64,000 nucleotides of DNA from Streptococcus sp. S1 (GTDB lineage: Bacteria > Bacillota > Bacilli > Lactobacillales > Streptococcaceae). Positions 8,821-17,129 of this stretch are shown in pieces. Each line of letters begins with the position of its first letter. Position 1 is the first letter of the stretch. The stretch lies in NCBI RefSeq assembly GCF_034137685.1, contig NZ_CP139418.1, positions 1,763,001-1,827,000 of the forward strand, in the 5' to 3' direction. The position numbers and the translations under genes are program-made. A model generated the notes under the pieces. The model was not told where the DNA came from. It worked only from the letters and a program-made list of their open reading frames with translations, and searched no databases.

Positions 8821-8850
8821 AAAGATTAGACAAAACGTCCAATCTTTGAT
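8821..8850 (-). terminator. Terminator of the DUF4767 lipoprotein gene
   Basis: On the minus strand AAAGATTGGAC pairs with GTCTAATCTTT (one mismatch) around GTTTT, followed by a T-rich tail. It lies 40 bp beyond the stop at 8891. The remaining bases from 8644 to 8890 show nothing else. Confidence 0.7.
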
Positions 8851-8890
8851 GAATGATTGAAAGAACTGAATAAGCCCGTATTTCTTTTTT

Positions 8891-10009
8891 TCATTGATGA
8901 AGTAATTGATTGAACTCTTCTTGAAGTTCCTTGTTGTTCGTTGGTTTTAGATACATCTTTCCACCATTGGTCGTGGGAGAATGAAAGACAATGCCTTCTC
9001 CTGTATCTGTAATGGCAAAGAAATAACTATGCACATCTGGATACTTGTCCCAATTGCTATAGCGTTCCACGATTCTGTATTTTGCATTTCCCTGACCAGT
9101 TTCTGTATAAATGGCATCCATCTTGCTATTTTCCCCTAGAGTATAGAGGTTGTCTGGTCCTACATCACCGCCAGCAATACCTTTTTGATAGTTGGGTTGT
9201 CCCATCTTTTCACCCCAGGTCTTCATAAATTCTGCTAATTTTGCTGATTTTTCTGCGTTCCAAGGCGTTTTTTCCTGGCTTTGGCTATTTCCCGCTGATG
9301 GTGTGCTGTCAAAAGTTTGCCAGTCAAACCTCTTGAGATCCCATTTTTCCTCATCCGATTTTCCAAAGAGGGCATTCAGATCTGACCCCGGTACTTGGAC
9401 TTCTTCTTCCTGGACTTTGGTCGCGGCTTGAGGTGCCTTTTCTATCCGTGAGAGCACAGCTACACCACGGCCAGTTCCTGACATCCAGCTGACTTCTAAG
9501 ACTTCTCCTCCCTGATAGAGGGTCGTCGCATTGCGCGCTCCACCGTGTCCAGCGACGAAACCTTCAGCTAGCAGAGTCGGTTTTTGGTTCTTTAGATAGT
9601 AGACTCCCGTCACAAAGTAGCTTCCATCGGTCTGCTGATTGGCGACGATCATCTCATCTACCCCATCGTTATTTAAGTCCTTAAAGGCATAGCGAACGGC
9701 TTCTGGCTGATTGATCACGGTCTCGATCACCCAGCTATTGATCATCCGATCTTCTTTGGCTAATGCATCATTCAATTTGGAAATGGCATCTAAATCTTTT
9801 GAAGTGGCAAAAATCTTTTGGTAGTCTGAAAAAACAGACTGGTATAATTGTTTGTTATCTGCTTTTTTGGCTTGTTTCTTTGCTGAAGTCTGGCTTGTTG
9901 CAGCCTCTTTTTTGGGACTGGACTGGCGTTGGTATCTCTGGTAACATCCTGTTAACATGACCATACTCGAAGCCACTAAGCCCAATTGCATCCATTTTTT
10001 TCTTTTCAT
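8891..10009 (-). CDS. DUF4767-domain lipoprotein
   Basis: 372 residues from ATG at 10009, chosen because GAGGAG sits 5 nt before it; a further-upstream in-frame start has no such site. The signal peptide ends LTGC (Cys22). An Ala/Lys/Gln-rich linker follows. The middle domain contains DLNNDGVDEMIVANQQTDGSYFV, a repeat-like calcium or beta-propeller-type element seen in surface lipoproteins. The last ~130 residues start at WNAEKSAKLAEFMKTWGEKM, the hallmark of DUF4767. It is a surface-anchored protein of unknown role. Confidence 0.85.
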   Translation of the reverse strand: MKRKKWMQLGLVASSMVMLTGCYQRYQRQSSPKKEAATSQTSAKKQAKKADNKQLYQSVFSDYQKIFATSKDLDAISKLNDALAKEDRMINSWVIETVINQPEAVRYAFKDLNNDGVDEMIVANQQTDGSYFVTGVYYLKNQKPTLLAEGFVAGHGGARNATTLYQGGEVLEVSWMSGTGRGVAVLSRIEKAPQAATKVQEEEVQVPGSDLNALFGKSDEEKWDLKRFDWQTFDSTPSAGNSQSQEKTPWNAEKSAKLAEFMKTWGEKMGQPNYQKGIAGGDVGPDNLYTLGENSKMDAIYTETGQGNAKYRIVERYSNWDKYPDVHSYFFAITDTGEGIVFHSPTTNGGKMYLKPTNNKELQEEFNQLLHQ

Positions 10010-10055
10010 CTGATCTCCTCTAGTCTCCCTTGTTTTCACTGATCTTCATTATACT

Positions 10056-10088
10056 AAAAAAAAGGTGAGGAAGGAATCCCTTCTTCAC
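10056..10088 (-). terminator. Terminator of the EIIC-hydrolase operon
   Basis: On the minus strand GTGAAGAAGG pairs with CCTTCCTCAC around GATT, then nine T residues follow. It is directly after the hydrolase stop at 10091. Confidence 0.85.
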
Positions 10089-10090
10089 AC

Positions 10091-10948
10091 TTAGTTTATT
10101 TTATTCGGTTTGGCTCGACGATCCGTTTGACTTTCAATATGCTCTTTCACCAAGGCAACCACCTCATCATTTGTTGGAAGGTCCGAGTGCTGGGCATCTT
10201 CCCCCGTCACCGTAATCTCCGTATAGCTAGCTGCTTGGTTTTGGTAGATATACTTCCCAGCAGAAACACTGGCATCTGGGACCAACTCATCTGAATCATA
10301 GGTAATGGTCCCTGCTACTGAATACATATGAAGAGTTGTGGGGATGGCTTCTTTTCCCTTGATAAAATCGGCCAACATCTCAGATTTATTTTTGATATTG
10401 GTCTCCGTGAAATTATAGGGAGTTCCGATGGTCATAAGGGTCTTGAGATCCACATCATAATCCCCTAGATAATTTTCAATAAAGGCTGTATAAATCAAGC
10501 CACCGTTGGAATGACCCAAGCCCTTAAAATTATTAAAATTGTATTTTTCTTGAAGGGCTTCGAAGGCTTGATTAAATAGTTTAGCTTGCTTTTTAATGTT
10601 GCTATAGCCATCTTTGTTGTTTTCAAAACCAACCACAATTACTGGCTCATTGTCCTTGGCATCAATACTTCCACTATAGGTGATATGCCCATCATTCCAA
10701 ACTTTGACCTTGAGCAGGCTGTGTTTAGTTCCTTGGCGGTCTTGGTTGAGCTTGGTCACCAAGCCATCAAAGCGGTTCTCTGTCGCAGAGCTTCCCGGGA
10801 TCATGATGATGGGAGACAATTTTGAATTATAAAATTTCTCAATTTTTGAAACATTGGTCCGAGTCCAGCTATAAGATGGAATGGCTAAAGCGATTAAGAA
10901 AAGACTGACCAAAGTAAGGACGATTGCTGTTTTTTTAGATTGTTTCAC
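10091..10948 (-). CDS. DUF915 alpha/beta hydrolase, membrane-anchored
   Basis: 285 residues. An N-terminal hydrophobic segment (about 8-27) serves as an uncleaved signal anchor, leaving the enzyme outside the cell. The nucleophile elbow GLGHSNGG and the oxyanion segment IIMIPGSSAT fit DUF915 alpha/beta hydrolases of Firmicutes. A late Asp/His pair (..EDAQHSDLPTNDEV) can complete the triad. The substrate is unknown. The gene overlaps the PTS EIIC gene upstream by 14 nt, so the two are co-transcribed, which hints at a link to sugar or glycolipid handling (inference only). Confidence 0.88.
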   Translation of the reverse strand: MKQSKKTAIVLTLVSLFLIALAIPSYSWTRTNVSKIEKFYNSKLSPIIMIPGSSATENRFDGLVTKLNQDRQGTKHSLLKVKVWNDGHITYSGSIDAKDNEPVIVVGFENNKDGYSNIKKQAKLFNQAFEALQEKYNFNNFKGLGHSNGGLIYTAFIENYLGDYDVDLKTLMTIGTPYNFTETNIKNKSEMLADFIKGKEAIPTTLHMYSVAGTITYDSDELVPDASVSAGKYIYQNQAASYTEITVTGEDAQHSDLPTNDEVVALVKEHIESQTDRRAKPNKIN

Positions 10949-12227
10949 CGCTTTCTCCTTTCACTTTTAAATCTTTTCGGATACGATTTCCCATGCGGAC
11001 AAATGGTAGATAAAGGAGCACATCGACGGCAAAACAAAATATACTTACAGCTAAGGCTCTCAGACTACCTCCTGTTCCAATAAAAGCATAGAAAAGGCTA
11101 GGAGTCCCATCTGGCACCGGATAGACGGCTGCTGGCATCAGTTTGAGGCACAAAGCTAGAGCTGCTATCGCCATATTCACCAAAGGGATCAACAAGAAAG
11201 GAATCACATAAAGCAGGTTGAGAAGGACCGGTATCCCTACCATGAAAGACGCCCCATTGTTAAAGAGACTTGGAAACAGACTGAGGAGGCTGACTTTCTT
11301 GTCCTTTTGACTTCGTGAAACCAGCAGGATCGCTACCAATAAGGCTAGAACTGCACCAATTCCAGCTACCAGACCAAAACTGCGGTACAAATTGGTCAAG
11401 GTATAGAGATGAGGAATGCCTGTCGTTGTATGATGCGTCACAGCGTAGGTAAGATTTTCCAAAGCAAAGTTATCATCCGCAATTGAGTTCAAGGCAAAGG
11501 ATTGACTATTACCAAACCAAGCAGATAGCCCACTAAATAGTCCCATGACAAAGGTGGACAGCAGATGATGACTGCTTACCATTAGAGAAGCCAAGAACTG
11601 TCGGATAGTCTGAAAAATATTAAATTGATTTCCAAGAACCAAAAGAAGATTGAGGCTGACCCCTAGAACTAAGGATAAGAAAATGGGACGCACCGTCTTG
11701 GGCTGATAGATGAAATCCTTATCCACAATCTGGTCGTCACTGGCCTTGGATAGACGAAAGATCTGTCCGATAAGATAGCCTAAAACAATGGCTAAGAGGA
11801 TATTGGTCGTCGCAGGTAAGTTGATACGCGTCAGTTGCCCGTCATGGAGTGGACCCACCAATAATTCCTGGGACCCCACCACCAGGCTAACCAAAAGAGC
11901 TGTCACTCCAGCTGTTCCTGTACTTCTGCCATAGTGCCCAGCTGTGTATTTTCCAGCGAAGTAGGTTGCTAACGGTCCAGCTAGACCTCCTAGAAAGTTG
12001 GAAAAATTGATAAGGACTTGACTAATAGCTTGATCCCACGGCAACCAACTATCCATCGAAAAGAGCTGATGGATATAGCCTCGATCGGAGAAGACCGATA
12101 GAGCGATCACCCGAATGATTCCTGAAAATAGGAAAAAAGGAAATAAGGAAACCAGGGTTTTCTGGGAAATTTGAATCAAACTTTTTTCTCGTAACCAGAA
12201 AAACTTCTGGACTAAATACTTGGTCAT
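10935..12227 (-). CDS. Lone PTS EIIC membrane component (lactose/cellobiose family)
   Basis: 430 residues of mostly hydrophobic sequence with about ten membrane segments. The pattern FFLFSGIIRVIALSVFSD.. LFPSLFNNGASFMVGIPVLLNLLYVIPFLLIPLVN is typical of the EIIC domain of the lactose/N,N'-diacetylchitobiose/cellobiose PTS family. No EIIA or EIIB is encoded nearby, so transport would need partners from another locus, or the protein has another role. AGGAGG is 6 nt before the start. The gene overlaps the DUF915 hydrolase gene. Confidence 0.85.
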   Translation of the reverse strand: MTKYLVQKFFWLREKSLIQISQKTLVSLFPFFLFSGIIRVIALSVFSDRGYIHQLFSMDSWLPWDQAISQVLINFSNFLGGLAGPLATYFAGKYTAGHYGRSTGTAGVTALLVSLVVGSQELLVGPLHDGQLTRINLPATTNILLAIVLGYLIGQIFRLSKASDDQIVDKDFIYQPKTVRPIFLSLVLGVSLNLLLVLGNQFNIFQTIRQFLASLMVSSHHLLSTFVMGLFSGLSAWFGNSQSFALNSIADDNFALENLTYAVTHHTTTGIPHLYTLTNLYRSFGLVAGIGAVLALLVAILLVSRSQKDKKVSLLSLFPSLFNNGASFMVGIPVLLNLLYVIPFLLIPLVNMAIAALALCLKLMPAAVYPVPDGTPSLFYAFIGTGGSLRALAVSIFCFAVDVLLYLPFVRMGNRIRKDLKVKGESGETI

Positions 12228-12368
12228 GGGGCCTCCTGTTCGAGTTGATTGACTTATTCACATTGTTTACTTTTCTATTATTATACCATACTGGCGAGCC
12301 TTTCCTTTCGTTTGTAGAGACGTCATCAGTTGAGAATGCTATTATTTTCATAACTTTTCAAAAACTCT

Positions 12369-12414
12369 TTGACAGGGGTCTTCATTTCCTCTATACTATT
12401 TGTTAGCTAACAAA
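12369..12414 (+). promoter_or_regulatory. Promoter with 16-bp palindromic operator for the MFS gene
   Basis: TTGACA at 12369-12374, a 17-bp spacer and TATACT at 12392-12397 make a near-consensus promoter. The perfect palindrome TTTGTTAGCTAACAAA at 12399-12414 begins 2 bp after the -10 box, covering the start site. Binding there by a TetR- or MarR-like repressor would block transcription. No regulator gene is adjacent. The leader to the MFS start is about 140 nt; nothing else was seen in 12228-12555. Confidence 0.75.
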
Positions 12415-12555
12415 ACGATGAATCAGGTTACCGTTGGTCTTGCTATGCTCATAGCGATTGGAGCTGACGGAAAATCAGATCGTAACCATGAATTTTCATC
12501 CGATTTTATACCAAATTCCATATCTTTAGGAAGATTTAGGAGGAATCAGACACCG

Positions 12556-13950
12556 ATGTCACAAGAAAAAATTTCAGCCAAGGTCCTGTATGCTATTTTT
12601 GCAACAGGGATCCTTTCCTTTTGCGGGGTGGCTGGAGAAACTGCCATGAATATCACCTTCCCAATATTGATGAAGGAATTTGAGATCAATACCGCAACCG
12701 TCCAGTGGGTCACCACCATCTATCTTCTAGTGGTTGCCTGTGTGGTCCCCTTGTCTGCTTATCTCAAACGCTCTTTTAAAATGAAGTCCATCTTTTTAGT
12801 TGGAAATCTCCTATCTGTTTTAGGTGTTCTCATTGACTTCCTAGCTCCAAGTTTTGGCTTTGTGGTTTTGGGTCGATTGGTCCAAGGAATGGGGGTTGGT
12901 TTTGCCCTTCCTCTGATGTTTAATATCATTTTAGAGCAGGTCCCAAAACGCAAGATCGGTCTCATGATGGGAGTGGGTACCCTGATAACAGCCATCGCTC
13001 CCGCTATTGGGCCTACTGTCGGTGGTCTCTTGACGGCTAACTTCGGTTGGCGGTCCATCTTTTTGGTTCAATTCCCGATCCTTCTAGCTTCTCTGGTTGC
13101 AGGACTTCGCTCCATTAAACAAATCAGTACAGTCAAGCGAGAAAGGCTTGATATCATGAGTCTTCTCGCCATTATTGCTTTATTTTTAGGCTTGATTCTA
13201 GGCATTCACGGACTCTCTGACCATGCTTTCTTTAGTTTTTCTGTCCTTGGTTGGCTGGTGATCGGATTCTTGGGACTGGTTCTCTTAGTCTGGCGGTCTA
13301 ATCGCTTGGAGACTCCCATTATCAACCTTGCCATCTTAAAGAACCATCTCCTCACTGGCCATGTTCTTGCCTTTTTCACCTTCCAATTAGGTTCTCTGGC
13401 CATGAGTTTCCTCTTGCCCAATTATGTCCAATTGGTCAACCACTCGAGCACCACGCTTGCGGCCTTGATGCTGCTTCCAGGAGCCATCATTGGAGCAGGT
13501 TTTGCTCCTTTCTCCGGTCTCATTCTAGATAAGTTGGGCGCCCGTAAACCGATTCTCCTTGGAGCTGCTTTAATCCTTCTGGCCCATTTCCACTTCACCC
13601 TTTTTGCCCTGAAGCTGACAAATGGCTTGATTCTTATCTTTTACATGATCTTTATGACTGGTATGGGACTGGCCTTTGGCAATATCATGACCAACGGACA
13701 AAAACAACTCTCTCTGGAAGAGCAACCCGATGCGAACGCGATCTTTAACACCCTGCAACAATTTGCAGGCGCTGTCGGAACAACCCTGGCTTCGCTGATC
13801 GTTGCCATGAGCCAAGCTAATCAAAAGATGGACTTTACTCAAGCCACTGCTAAAGGAAGTCGCAACGGTTTTATGGTCTTATTTGCCTTGGGCATCTTCC
13901 AACTCCTTCTCTTATTTTGGGTTGTTGGGAAAGAAAATGAAACCAACTAA
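12556..13950 (+). CDS. MFS drug-efflux transporter, DHA2 (14-TMS) type
   Basis: 464 residues from ATG at 12556, chosen because AGGAGG lies upstream (12 nt, a little far) and the first membrane segment follows at once. An upstream in-frame extension to about 12400 is hydrophilic and overlaps the operator. The sequence shows GVAGETAMNITFPILMKEF.. VQWVTTIYLLVVACVVPLSAYL, then GRLVQGMGVGFALPLMF and AIAPAIGPTVGGLL, as in QacA/EmrB/LmrB-type proton-driven drug exporters. About 14 membrane segments are visible. The operator suggests ligand-induced expression. Confidence 0.9.
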   Translation: MSQEKISAKVLYAIFATGILSFCGVAGETAMNITFPILMKEFEINTATVQWVTTIYLLVVACVVPLSAYLKRSFKMKSIFLVGNLLSVLGVLIDFLAPSFGFVVLGRLVQGMGVGFALPLMFNIILEQVPKRKIGLMMGVGTLITAIAPAIGPTVGGLLTANFGWRSIFLVQFPILLASLVAGLRSIKQISTVKRERLDIMSLLAIIALFLGLILGIHGLSDHAFFSFSVLGWLVIGFLGLVLLVWRSNRLETPIINLAILKNHLLTGHVLAFFTFQLGSLAMSFLLPNYVQLVNHSSTTLAALMLLPGAIIGAGFAPFSGLILDKLGARKPILLGAALILLAHFHFTLFALKLTNGLILIFYMIFMTGMGLAFGNIMTNGQKQLSLEEQPDANAIFNTLQQFAGAVGTTLASLIVAMSQANQKMDFTQATAKGSRNGFMVLFALGIFQLLLLFWVVGKENETN

Positions 13951-13961
13951 TTTATCTCATC

Positions 13962-14140
13962 AAAAAAAAGCTGGGAATAAACTGTCCAGCCTTCGATCTT
14001 TGATAGAAATAACTGTATGACGCAGTGGTCGATTGGCATCTTTGTTCGCTTGATTAAGCTCCAAAGATGACCTAATCAACTGTGCGGGGGTGGGAAAACG
14101 AACTCTTCTTAATTAGTTGGAGTTCTTTCCCACTCCCTTT
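13962..14140. repeat. Three-hairpin intergenic repeat, copy 2 (diverged)
   Basis: Same architecture as the other four copies with much changed sequence. AGCTGGGAataaactGTCCAGCC lies at one end, GACGCAGTGGT and CAACTGTGCGG in the middle, and GGGTGGGAAAACGAA..TTCTTTCCCACTCCC at the other end. The central stem is replaced by GATTGGCATCTTTG / CAAAGATGACCTAATC, which still pairs. It lies a few bases from the MFS stop on one side and a VOC-like remnant on the other. Confidence 0.7.
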
Positions 14141-14143
14141 TTA

Positions 14144-14213
14144 TTATCCTTTTCTGACCCGTGTGACAATGCCATCAGGATCTTCAATGGTAAGACCACT
14201 TCCGCTAAATAAA
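14144..14213 (-). pseudogene. C-terminal remnant resembling a VOC/glyoxalase-family protein
   Basis: The minus strand reads GLFSGSGLTIEDPDGIVTRVRKG followed by TAA at 14144-14146. The beta-strand and EDPDG turn look like the C-terminal end of vicinal-oxygen-chelate (glyoxalase/bleomycin-resistance) domains. A stop codon occurs just upstream in the same frame, so only ~22 codons survive. The call rests on a short motif and is tentative. Confidence 0.3.
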
Positions 14214-14220
14214 CCTTGCT

Positions 14221-14250
14221 AGAATAGGCGTATGCCCTATTCTTTCTTTT
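14221..14250 (+). terminator. Hairpin with T-rich tail
   Basis: AGAATAGG-CGTATGC-CCTATTCT is an 8-bp stem followed by TTCTTTTTT. It separates the repeat/remnant region from the VIT transporter gene. The rest of the 13951-14381 interval shows no gene; an AT-rich stretch with TTTATAAT near 14343-14352 may be the promoter of the next gene. Confidence 0.6.
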
Positions 14251-14381
14251 TTGCTTGCAATGTCAAAGATTATAACTTAAATTTCATTAAATTGTCGAAC
14301 TTTTATCATTTGAGTTAAAATCCTTGCTTTCTTTTTGTATTTTATTTATAATCATTCTAAATAAGACAAAGGAGATATTGT

Positions 14382-15077
14382 ATGACTGAAATAAAACATG
14401 GAGTAGATGAATCATTTAACGACCGATTGAATATCTTGAGAGCTGCTGTTCTCGGGGCCAATGATGGAATCATTTCTATTGCTGGGGTGGTGATCGGGGT
14501 GGCCAGTGCCACACCAAACATCTGGATCATTTTCCTATCTGGCTTATCGGCGATTCTGGCAGGTGCCTTTTCGATGGCAGGCGGTGAGTATGTCTCTGTT
14601 TCCACACAAAAAGACACGGAAGAAGCCGCTGTGAACCGCGAACAAGCCTTGTTGGATCGCGATCCAAAGTTAGCAAGAGACTCTCTCTACAATGCTTATC
14701 TTCAAAATGGAGAATGCGAAACTTCCGCAAAGATTTTGACAGAACGGGCCTTTCTGAAATATCCCCTCAAAGCCCTGGTCGAAGAGAAATATGGTATCGA
14801 ATACGAGGAGTTTACCAATCCTTGGCATGCTGCTGCATCTAGCTTCCTTGCTTTTTCTGTTGGTTCCCTTCCTCCAATGCTCTCGATCATTCTCTTTCCA
14901 ACTGCCTATCGCATTCCGGTGACAGTCTTCGTTGTTGGACTATCCTTGATCTTCACTGGCTATACCAGTGCGAAACTGGGAAAAGCACCAACCAAGCCAG
15001 CCATGCTTCGCAACCTCATCATTGGCCTTCTCACCATGGGTGTGACATACTTCTTCGGGCAACTCTTTAGTATCTAA
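14382..15077 (+). CDS. VIT1/CCC1-family Fe2+/Mn2+ transporter
   Basis: 231 residues. The N-terminus reads DRLNILRAAVLGANDGIISIAGVVIGVASA, followed by SAILAGAFSMAGGEYVSVSTQKDTEEA, the two signature segments of the vacuolar-iron-transporter family. A ~90-residue hydrophilic insert then precedes three more membrane segments. Family members move iron or manganese out of the cytoplasm, so a role in metal detoxification is likely. AAGGAG is 8 nt before the start, and a bidirectional terminator starts at the stop codon. Confidence 0.92.
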   Translation: MTEIKHGVDESFNDRLNILRAAVLGANDGIISIAGVVIGVASATPNIWIIFLSGLSAILAGAFSMAGGEYVSVSTQKDTEEAAVNREQALLDRDPKLARDSLYNAYLQNGECETSAKILTERAFLKYPLKALVEEKYGIEYEEFTNPWHAAASSFLAFSVGSLPPMLSIILFPTAYRIPVTVFVVGLSLIFTGYTSAKLGKAPTKPAMLRNLIIGLLTMGVTYFFGQLFSI

Positions 15078-15104
15078 AAAGCTGAGACTTCTGTCTCAGC
15101 TTTT
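15077..15104. terminator. Bidirectional terminator between VIT gene and FMN reductase gene
   Basis: AAAAGCTGAGAC-TTCT-GTCTCAGCTTTT is a perfect stem with A- and T-runs on both sides, so it can serve both convergent genes. Confidence 0.92.
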
Positions 15105-15105
15105 C

Positions 15106-15645
15106 TTATGCTTCTAATAAGGCTTGTACTTGTTTTTCCAGTCCTGCGACCGCTTCATCTGTCAAGACTAATTCACCTGTTTCCCAGGCTTCTGGGTTAA
15201 CGGTTGTTCCAGTAAACTCTCCAACCACTTGAGTCCGAACGAATGGCAAGAGCGCTTGATAAGCCGCAAACATTGGTTCGTGTCCGGCATTAGCTACTGA
15301 AGAAACCGTTACGATCTTATCTTGAAGGGCAGATGGACCACGAGTTTCTGACAGGTCAAGGGCACGGCTAAGCCAGTCAATCAGGTTTTTCACTACACCT
15401 GGAATAGCAAAGTTATAGACTGGCGAGAAGATCCAGATGGCATCCGCAGCAAGAACCGCATCACGCGCTGCTTGCACAGATGGCAGGGTTGGTGTTTCCA
15501 AATCTTGGTTCATCATTGGAATGTCCTTGTAGTCCAAGTAAGTCACCGTTGCTTTCCCTTCAAGAAGGCTTTCTGCTTTCTTAGCCATTTGGTGGTTGAA
15601 TGATCCTTGACGAAGAGATCCGACGATAAATAAAATGTTTTTCAT
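15106..15645 (-). CDS. NADPH-dependent FMN reductase family protein
   Basis: 179 residues with the flavodoxin-like start [21 protein letters not shown], which provides the phosphate-binding GSLRxGSxN loop. [25 protein letters not shown] is the second FMN-contacting loop. This is the YieF/ChrR/azoreductase-like quinone or flavin reductase family, cytosolic, often used against quinone or oxidative stress. The upstream stretch 15667-15687 contains TTGTAA..TTACAA, a possible operator. Monocistronic. Confidence 0.9.
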   Translation of the reverse strand: MKNILFIVGSLRQGSFNHQMAKKAESLLEGKATVTYLDYKDIPMMNQDLETPTLPSVQAARDAVLAADAIWIFSPVYNFAIPGVVKNLIDWLSRALDLSETRGPSALQDKIVTVSSVANAGHEPMFAAYQALLPFVRTQVVGEFTGTTVNPEAWETGELVLTDEAVAGLEKQVQALLEA

Positions 15646-15666
15646 AGTTATTTCCTCTTTCTGTTG

Positions 15667-15687
15667 TAAGATTATTTGTTACAATAG
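15667..15687 (-). promoter_or_regulatory. Inverted repeat upstream of the FMN reductase gene
   Basis: TTGTAA and TTACAA, 9 bp apart, lie ~20 bp upstream of the start. This could be the operator of a redox- or quinone-responsive repressor. Only the symmetry supports this. Apart from this and the repeat at 15871, the 15646-16052 interval shows no gene. Confidence 0.35.
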
Positions 15688-15870
15688 CTATTATACAGGA
15701 TCGGAATGTAATGTCAAGGATTACAACTCGGATTTTTTAACTTTTACTCCATTTTACTAAGGGAAGGTCAAAAGAAGTGAGATAAAAAAGTTGGACAAAT
15801 GTCTCCAACCTCCGATGATTTCGTATAGGGAATCCCCTCACTTATACTATTCGAAAAAATTGCAGAAAAT

Positions 15871-16046
15871 GAGGCTGGGACAAAAATCCTAGCCTCTCAA
15901 TTATTTTTGGATTGTCGAGCAAGACGCAGTGGTTGAGTGGGCTCTACTACGCTAATTTCATCAGCTTTTACAGCCCTACTCAACTGTGCGGAGGTGGGAC
16001 GACGAAATCGAATTCTAACGAATGACCGATTTCTGTCCCACTCTCT
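15871..16046. repeat. Three-hairpin intergenic repeat, copy 3
   Basis: It runs opposite to copies 1 and 5: GAGGCTGGGACAAAAATCCTAGCCTC at the left and CGATTTCTGTCCCACTCTC at the right. The central GTTGAGTGGGCT / AGCCCTACTCAAC stem is intact. Its right end is 6 bp from the stop of the dehydrogenase gene. Confidence 0.88.
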
Positions 16047-16052
16047 TTGCTT

Positions 16053-16976
16053 TTATGCATGCTCCAATCCTTTTCGTGTGTTTTCCTTAATGGTTTCGGC
16101 TGAATGGAGCAATTTTTCTTTTTCTTCTTCTGTCAAATGCAAATCCAATCGTTCAAGAATTCCTTTTCGACCTACAATTGCTGGATAGCCAAGATAGGTT
16201 CCATATTCTGGACGATAGTTAGACACTGGCATTTCCTCGTGGCTATCATTGATCACAGCTTCTGCCAGGCGTTGGGCTGCTGCTGCAATCCCAAAGTTAG
16301 TATAGAATTTACCAAAGAAGACCGTGTGACCACCGCGCAAGGACTCGTAGTTGATGGCGTCAAGCTCTTCTTGAGAGAAGAGATCGGTAATAGCGTGTCC
16401 CTTGACACGGACCTGACTCCAAGCAACAAATTGAGAATTTCCATGCTCACCGAGGTTGTAACCTGATACACTAGCAGGAGAAACCTGCAAACGATCAGCG
16501 ACTGCACGCTTCATCCGAGCTGTATCCAGTAACGTCCCTGTCCCAATCACCTGCTCTTTTGGAAGGCCAGTATATTGTTGATAGAGTTGAGTGACGGCAT
16601 CGACCGGATTGGTCACTACCAATAAGACCCCGCTAAAGCCAGAAGCCTTCAGATCACGCGCTACTTGCACCACTTGCTTGCTGGTAAAGGGAAGCTCCGC
16701 AAAACGGTCATCAGTGTTATTAGCCTGCAACTCGATATTTCCAAGAGTCGACACCACGACATCCGCATCTTCTAAAGCTGCGTAATCATTGACCGTGATA
16801 TGAACTGGATACCCCGTATTGGCAACCGTATCACAGAAATCCAAGGCATCTGCCTTGACCTTTTTCTCATTGGTATCAATCAAGACCAAGTGATCACAGG
16901 TGTGTTTCAAAATCATGCTGTGGGCCAAGGTGGCACCCACATGCCCCAAACCAATAATACCAATTTTTCTTGTCAT
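16053..16976 (-). CDS. L-2-hydroxyisocaproate dehydrogenase-like member of the LDH/MDH family
   Basis: 307 residues. The Rossmann loop GLGHVGAT (9-16), NAD-specific Asp34 (VLIDTN) and catalytic GEHGNS with His178 are present. The active-site loop reads VVVSTLGNIELQANNTDDRFAELPF instead of the TAGAPQKPGETR of lactate dehydrogenases. That matches L-hydroxyisocaproate dehydrogenases of lactic acid bacteria, which reduce branched-chain 2-oxo acids with NADH. A role in amino-acid catabolism is therefore more likely than glycolytic lactate formation. Monocistronic; repeat copy 3 follows the stop. Confidence 0.88.
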   Translation of the reverse strand: MTRKIGIIGLGHVGATLAHSMILKHTCDHLVLIDTNEKKVKADALDFCDTVANTGYPVHITVNDYAALEDADVVVSTLGNIELQANNTDDRFAELPFTSKQVVQVARDLKASGFSGVLLVVTNPVDAVTQLYQQYTGLPKEQVIGTGTLLDTARMKRAVADRLQVSPASVSGYNLGEHGNSQFVAWSQVRVKGHAITDLFSQEELDAINYESLRGGHTVFFGKFYTNFGIAAAAQRLAEAVINDSHEEMPVSNYRPEYGTYLGYPAIVGRKGILERLDLHLTEEEKEKLLHSAETIKENTRKGLEHA

Positions 16977-17095
16977 CAGAATCCTCTTTTCTAGTATCGA
17001 TCACACTGTTGGTGAGGATAGCTCTTTGTTGACTCTATTCTACCACAATTCTAGAAAGGCGGATTGAAAAAATGGGAAAATTTTCAAGTTTTTTC

Positions 17096-17124
17096 AAAAA
17101 ATAAAAGAGGCACTGCCTCTTTTA
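17096..17124 (-). terminator. Terminator of the Rpn-family gene
   Basis: TAAAAGAGGCA-GT-GCCTCTTTTA on the minus strand, followed by T residues, 6 bp after the stop at 17130. Confidence 0.88.
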
Positions 17125-17129
17125 ACGAC

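Noticed and set aside
12400..12555. N-terminal extension of the MFS transporter
   Set aside because: The frame is open but hydrophilic, overlaps the palindromic operator and likely transcription start, and the later ATG has an upstream AGGAGG.
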